From: Chloroflexota bacterium
GTDB lineage: Bacteria; Chloroflexota; UBA11872; UBA12225; JAJDUF01
DNA length: 64,000 nucleotides
NCBI GenBank assembly: GCA_022826725.1
Contig: JAJDUF010000015.1
Location: 1-64,000, forward strand
Reading direction: 5' to 3'
The notes below the pieces were generated by a model. That model made no database searches and was not told the origin of the DNA. It saw only the letters and a list, made by a program, of their open reading frames with translations. How positions within the stretch are numbered: the first letter of the stretch is position 1; each line of letters begins with the position of its first letter. The position numbers and the translations under genes are program-made. Below, one piece after another: positions 61,751 through 64,000 of this stretch.

Positions 61751-62833
61751 CTAGCCTTCTCCGACCTGCAATCGCACCTCTGCCTCGCTGACGCCACATT
61801 CTTGCAGCAGCTTTCTGGCACGATTCACGGCTTGTTTAGCATCGATATCTGCTTCAAATTTCAGTGGTGTCCCGGCGACTGGTTGGGGACGCCTGAACTG
61901 ACTTCCCGATGGATTGTAGCCATCCGTGTTGACTATATGTGTGCGTTCGTCCGAATAAACCGGGATTTTACTCATCGTGAGCAACTTGTTCGACCATAGC
62001 CATTTGATTATAGGTTCCAGCAGTCGATTCCAGTACTTCATCTCGCAGGTGCTCTCGTCGGGAAACCTGATCGCTGTCGGGCGGTTCCCAATTGTTGGGT
62101 GCGGTGACTCTGATAGTGGCACCCAGCCTGCTGTCGCAGGAGGCAGTTCCGATGCTCGCGCCAGTGCTGGCGCTGGCGGCTCCTGGACCTCCGGCGCCAC
62201 TGCCGGTTGGGCTGTCACCGGCTCCCGTGGTGGCGCCGGCGGTGTTTCGATCACTGGTTTAGTAACCGTCGTCAGTACCGGCTCGTTCGCCGCTGCCGGC
62301 TGACCCGCTGCGAGGTTAGGCCGCCAGAGCAAGAGTAGTTTCAGCGCTACTTCATGCACCGGAAGGTCTGCGATGGATATATTCAGCAGAAGCCGGTCTT
62401 CAATCGGCGCCGGATCGAATACCTTATACAGCTCCCAATGATTTCCGTCGGTCAATCCCGCATACGGGACGCCGGACATATTGGCGTAGTTGACGATCTG
62501 CATACGGTGGGACACCAACTGCTCGCCTAGCCGCTTGGCCTCGACGAGGGCTACCGGTTTACCGGTACTGTCTAGCAGCGCGTAGTCGGCGCGGTTGCCG
62601 CGCAGATCGTACTCCGGCAGCACCAGCGCCGGATCGGCCGTATCCCAGCCCAGCGCTTGCAGGAGCGGATCAATCAGCGCCATGCGGGTGCGCGTCTCGT
62701 TGGCCTGCAACGCTTGTCGGTGCGTCTGGAGGCGTGCCTTGAGTGTCTCGATCACACTCACCAAATCATCAAGTGGCACGGCATCCCTCCCGCTTAGTTC
62801 CCCCACAGAGCTACTGCGTAGCGTATGGTACAT
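61751..62833 (-). CDS. Stand-alone HsdR-N-type nuclease with C-terminal helical domain
   Basis: This 360-residue protein starts with a type I restriction R-subunit N-terminal-like nuclease domain (about 20-150). TRMALIDPLLQALGW precedes RADYALLD (Asp83) and VALVEAKRLGEQL (Glu98, Lys100), a PD-(D/E)xK active site. A Pro/Ala/Glu-rich linker (about 175-260) leads to a C-terminal domain with EMKYWNRLLEPIIKWLW and SAKQAVNRARKLL-like sequence (DAKQAVNRARKLLQECGV). There are no helicase motifs and no hsdM or hsdS nearby. Family members of this shape occur alone in many genomes with no known function. The start follows GGGAGGG. Confidence 0.8.
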   Translation of the reverse strand: MYHTLRSSSVGELSGRDAVPLDDLVSVIETLKARLQTHRQALQANETRTRMALIDPLLQALGWDTADPALVLPEYDLRGNRADYALLDSTGKPVALVEAKRLGEQLVSHRMQIVNYANMSGVPYAGLTDGNHWELYKVFDPAPIEDRLLLNISIADLPVHEVALKLLLLWRPNLAAGQPAAANEPVLTTVTKPVIETPPAPPREPVTAQPAVAPEVQEPPAPALARASELPPATAGWVPLSESPHPTIGNRPTAIRFPDESTCEMKYWNRLLEPIIKWLWSNKLLTMSKIPVYSDERTHIVNTDGYNPSGSQFRRPQPVAGTPLKFEADIDAKQAVNRARKLLQECGVSEAEVRLQVGEG

Positions 62834-62873
62834 GATGCCCTCCCACCGAGCGCACTCGGCGCAGCGCGGGACT

Positions 62874-62905
62874 CCCCCTCTCCATCGCAAGCGATGGAGA
62901 GGGGG
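62874..62905. repeat. Family B inverted repeat copy with perfect 15-bp stem
   Basis: CCCCCTCTCCATCGC (62874-62888) pairs perfectly with GCGATGGAGAGGGGG (62891-62905) around a two-base loop, followed by the inverted CTCACCCCC tail. It lies between divergent genes, close to the HsdR-N start, so it cannot be a simple 3' terminator. Confidence 0.8.
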
Positions 62906-62938
62906 CCGGGGGGTGAGGCGCAGAGTCACCACACTAGG

Positions 62939-62944
62939 TACAAT
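62939..62944 (+). promoter_or_regulatory. -10 element upstream of the LLM monooxygenase gene
   Basis: TACAAT lies 75 bases before the ATG at 63019 and just after the family B hairpin. No good -35 is present; the repeat occupies the upstream side, which could affect the promoter. Confidence 0.35.
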
Positions 62945-63018
62945 AGCCACCGCTGGCCCCGGCCGGTAGGTGGCGAGGAACGTAGCCGACCGTCAGCAGC
63001 GTAAGTAAGGAGAGTCGT

Positions 63019-64000
63019 ATGCAGTACGGGTACTTCACGATGCCGTTGCATCCCCCCGGCTCGGACTTCACGCAGACGGTCGCAGCGGACCTGCAACAGA
63101 TCGTCACCTTGGACCAACTGGGGTTTCACGAAGCCTGGATCGGCGAGCACTTCACCGCCGCCTGGGAGAACATCCCGGCGCCGGACCTATTCATCGCCAA
63201 CGCACTCGGCCGCACCAAGCAGATCAAGCTCGGCACCGGCGTCGCCTGCCTCCCGAACCACCACCCGCTGATGCTCGCCCAACGCATCGCGCAGCTCGAT
63301 CACATGGCCCAGGGGCGCTTCTACTTCGGCATCGGCTCCGGCGGCTTCCCCGGCGACTTCGAGCTATTCCAGGTGGACAACAAGGAGGGCGAGCACCGCG
63401 GCCTGACCATAGACATGATCGAGCTGGTACTCAAGCTCTGGGAGGACCCCTCGCCCGGCGACTATGACCACAAGTTCTGGCGGTTCACGGTGCCGGAGCC
63501 GCGCGAGGAGATCGGGCTGTGGCTGCACATGAAGCCCTACCAGCAGCCCCATCCTCCCATTGCCGTGGCCGGCGTGTCGCCCAAGTCCGAGACGCTACTC
63601 ATGGCCGGCGAGCGCGGCTGGATGCCCATGAGCATTAACATCGTGCCCTCCCGCATCCTCGCCAGCCATTGGGATGCGGTGGCCGAGGGCGCGCAGCGGG
63701 TCGGCCGGACTGCCGACCGCTCCACCTGGCGCGTAGCCCGCGACGTTTACGTGGCCGAGAGCACCGAGCAGGCCAGGCACGATGTGCTCGAAGGCGTGGT
63801 CGCCCGCGATTGGAACGGCTACTTCTTCCCGCTGCTGAAGTATTCCCGCTTGCTGGAAATACTGAAAGTTGACCCGGAGATGCCCGACGAAGATCTGAAC
63901 GTCGAGTACATGCTGGACAACATCTGGCTCGTCGGCGATCCCGACGAGGTCGCGCGCCAGGTGCGCCAACTCTACCAGGACCTCGGCGGGTTTGGCGTGC
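63019..64000 (+). CDS. LLM-class flavin-dependent monooxygenase, truncated by window end
   Basis: This luciferase-like TIM-barrel oxidoreductase uses FMN or F420. It starts MQYGYFTMPLHPPGSDF after TAAGGAGAG. VTLDQLGFHEAWIGEHF, IKLGTGVACLPNHHPLMLA and GRFYFGIGSGGFPGDFELF are typical of the family. The frame is open to the last base, giving 327 codons; the complete protein is probably 360-400 residues. Substrate is unknown. Confidence 0.92.
   Translation, partial: MQYGYFTMPLHPPGSDFTQTVAADLQQIVTLDQLGFHEAWIGEHFTAAWENIPAPDLFIANALGRTKQIKLGTGVACLPNHHPLMLAQRIAQLDHMAQGRFYFGIGSGGFPGDFELFQVDNKEGEHRGLTIDMIELVLKLWEDPSPGDYDHKFWRFTVPEPREEIGLWLHMKPYQQPHPPIAVAGVSPKSETLLMAGERGWMPMSINIVPSRILASHWDAVAEGAQRVGRTADRSTWRVARDVYVAESTEQARHDVLEGVVARDWNGYFFPLLKYSRLLEILKVDPEMPDEDLNVEYMLDNIWLVGDPDEVARQVRQLYQDLGGFGV

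Overview
The window is GC-rich bacterial chromosome, densely packed with mostly single genes and short operons on both strands. There are no rRNA or tRNA genes, CRISPR array or transposase. Gene content points to Chloroflexota, perhaps near Thermomicrobia or Dehalococcoidia: a T-box-controlled eukaryotic-type IleRS, a DUF2079 membrane protein, LLM and PPOX flavoenzymes, futalosine-pathway menaquinone genes, an AapJQMP transporter and a Cys-ligated molybdo-oxidoreductase fused to a membrane domain. The phylum call is inference from gene content; no marker phylogeny could be run.

Layout. 0-4 kb: ileS behind a full T-box leader with an ATC specifier. 4-8.3 kb: a start-damaged nucleotidyltransferase, a small membrane protein, a 2-hydroxyacid dehydrogenase and a GH15 glucoamylase with a Cys2/His tail. 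8.4-18 kb: serine hydrolase, ATP-dependent DNA ligase, Thr/Ser dehydratase-like enzyme, an orphan Tat lipoprotein solute-binding protein, and a dehydrogenase/oxidoreductase pair divergent from an epimerase. 18.4-24.6 kb: four co-directional genes (molybdo-oxidoreductase, GAF-cyclase, DM13 protein, DUF2079 protein). 24.8-28.4 kb: LarA-like enzyme, Phd/PIN toxin-antitoxin pair, second serine hydrolase. 28.6-34.6 kb: phosphohexomutase, a lower-GC BsuBI/PstI-type restriction-modification island, parAB. 34.8-42.9 kb: spermidine synthase-like membrane enzyme, another 2-hydroxyacid dehydrogenase, PPOX protein, rplI, dnaB, and a cytochrome c maturation cluster (CcmA-CcmB fusion, CcmD, thioredoxin) with no ccmC. 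43-48.2 kb: groES under CIRCE, and the aap amino-acid transporter with a large hairpin between aapJ and aapQ. 48.3-57.9 kb: mannonate dehydratase-like enzyme, gmd, SpoU methyltransferase, a second ParA next to ftsZ, mqnD and mqnC, and an AAC(3)-family protein. 58-64 kb: a two-gene toxin-antitoxin-like module, an enolase-superfamily dehydratase, a PIG-L deacetylase, a stand-alone HsdR-N nuclease and a truncated LLM monooxygenase.

Two themes recur. Sugar-acid and hydroxy-acid metabolism is spread over many loci: three 2-hydroxyacid dehydrogenases, a Gfo/Idh/MocA oxidoreductase, UxuA-like and enolase-superfamily dehydratases, and a LarA homologue. The gaps between genes also carry several families of GC-rich inverted repeats. 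One copy lies inside a reading frame and encodes the linker that joins CcmA to CcmB, which is the most unusual structure seen here.
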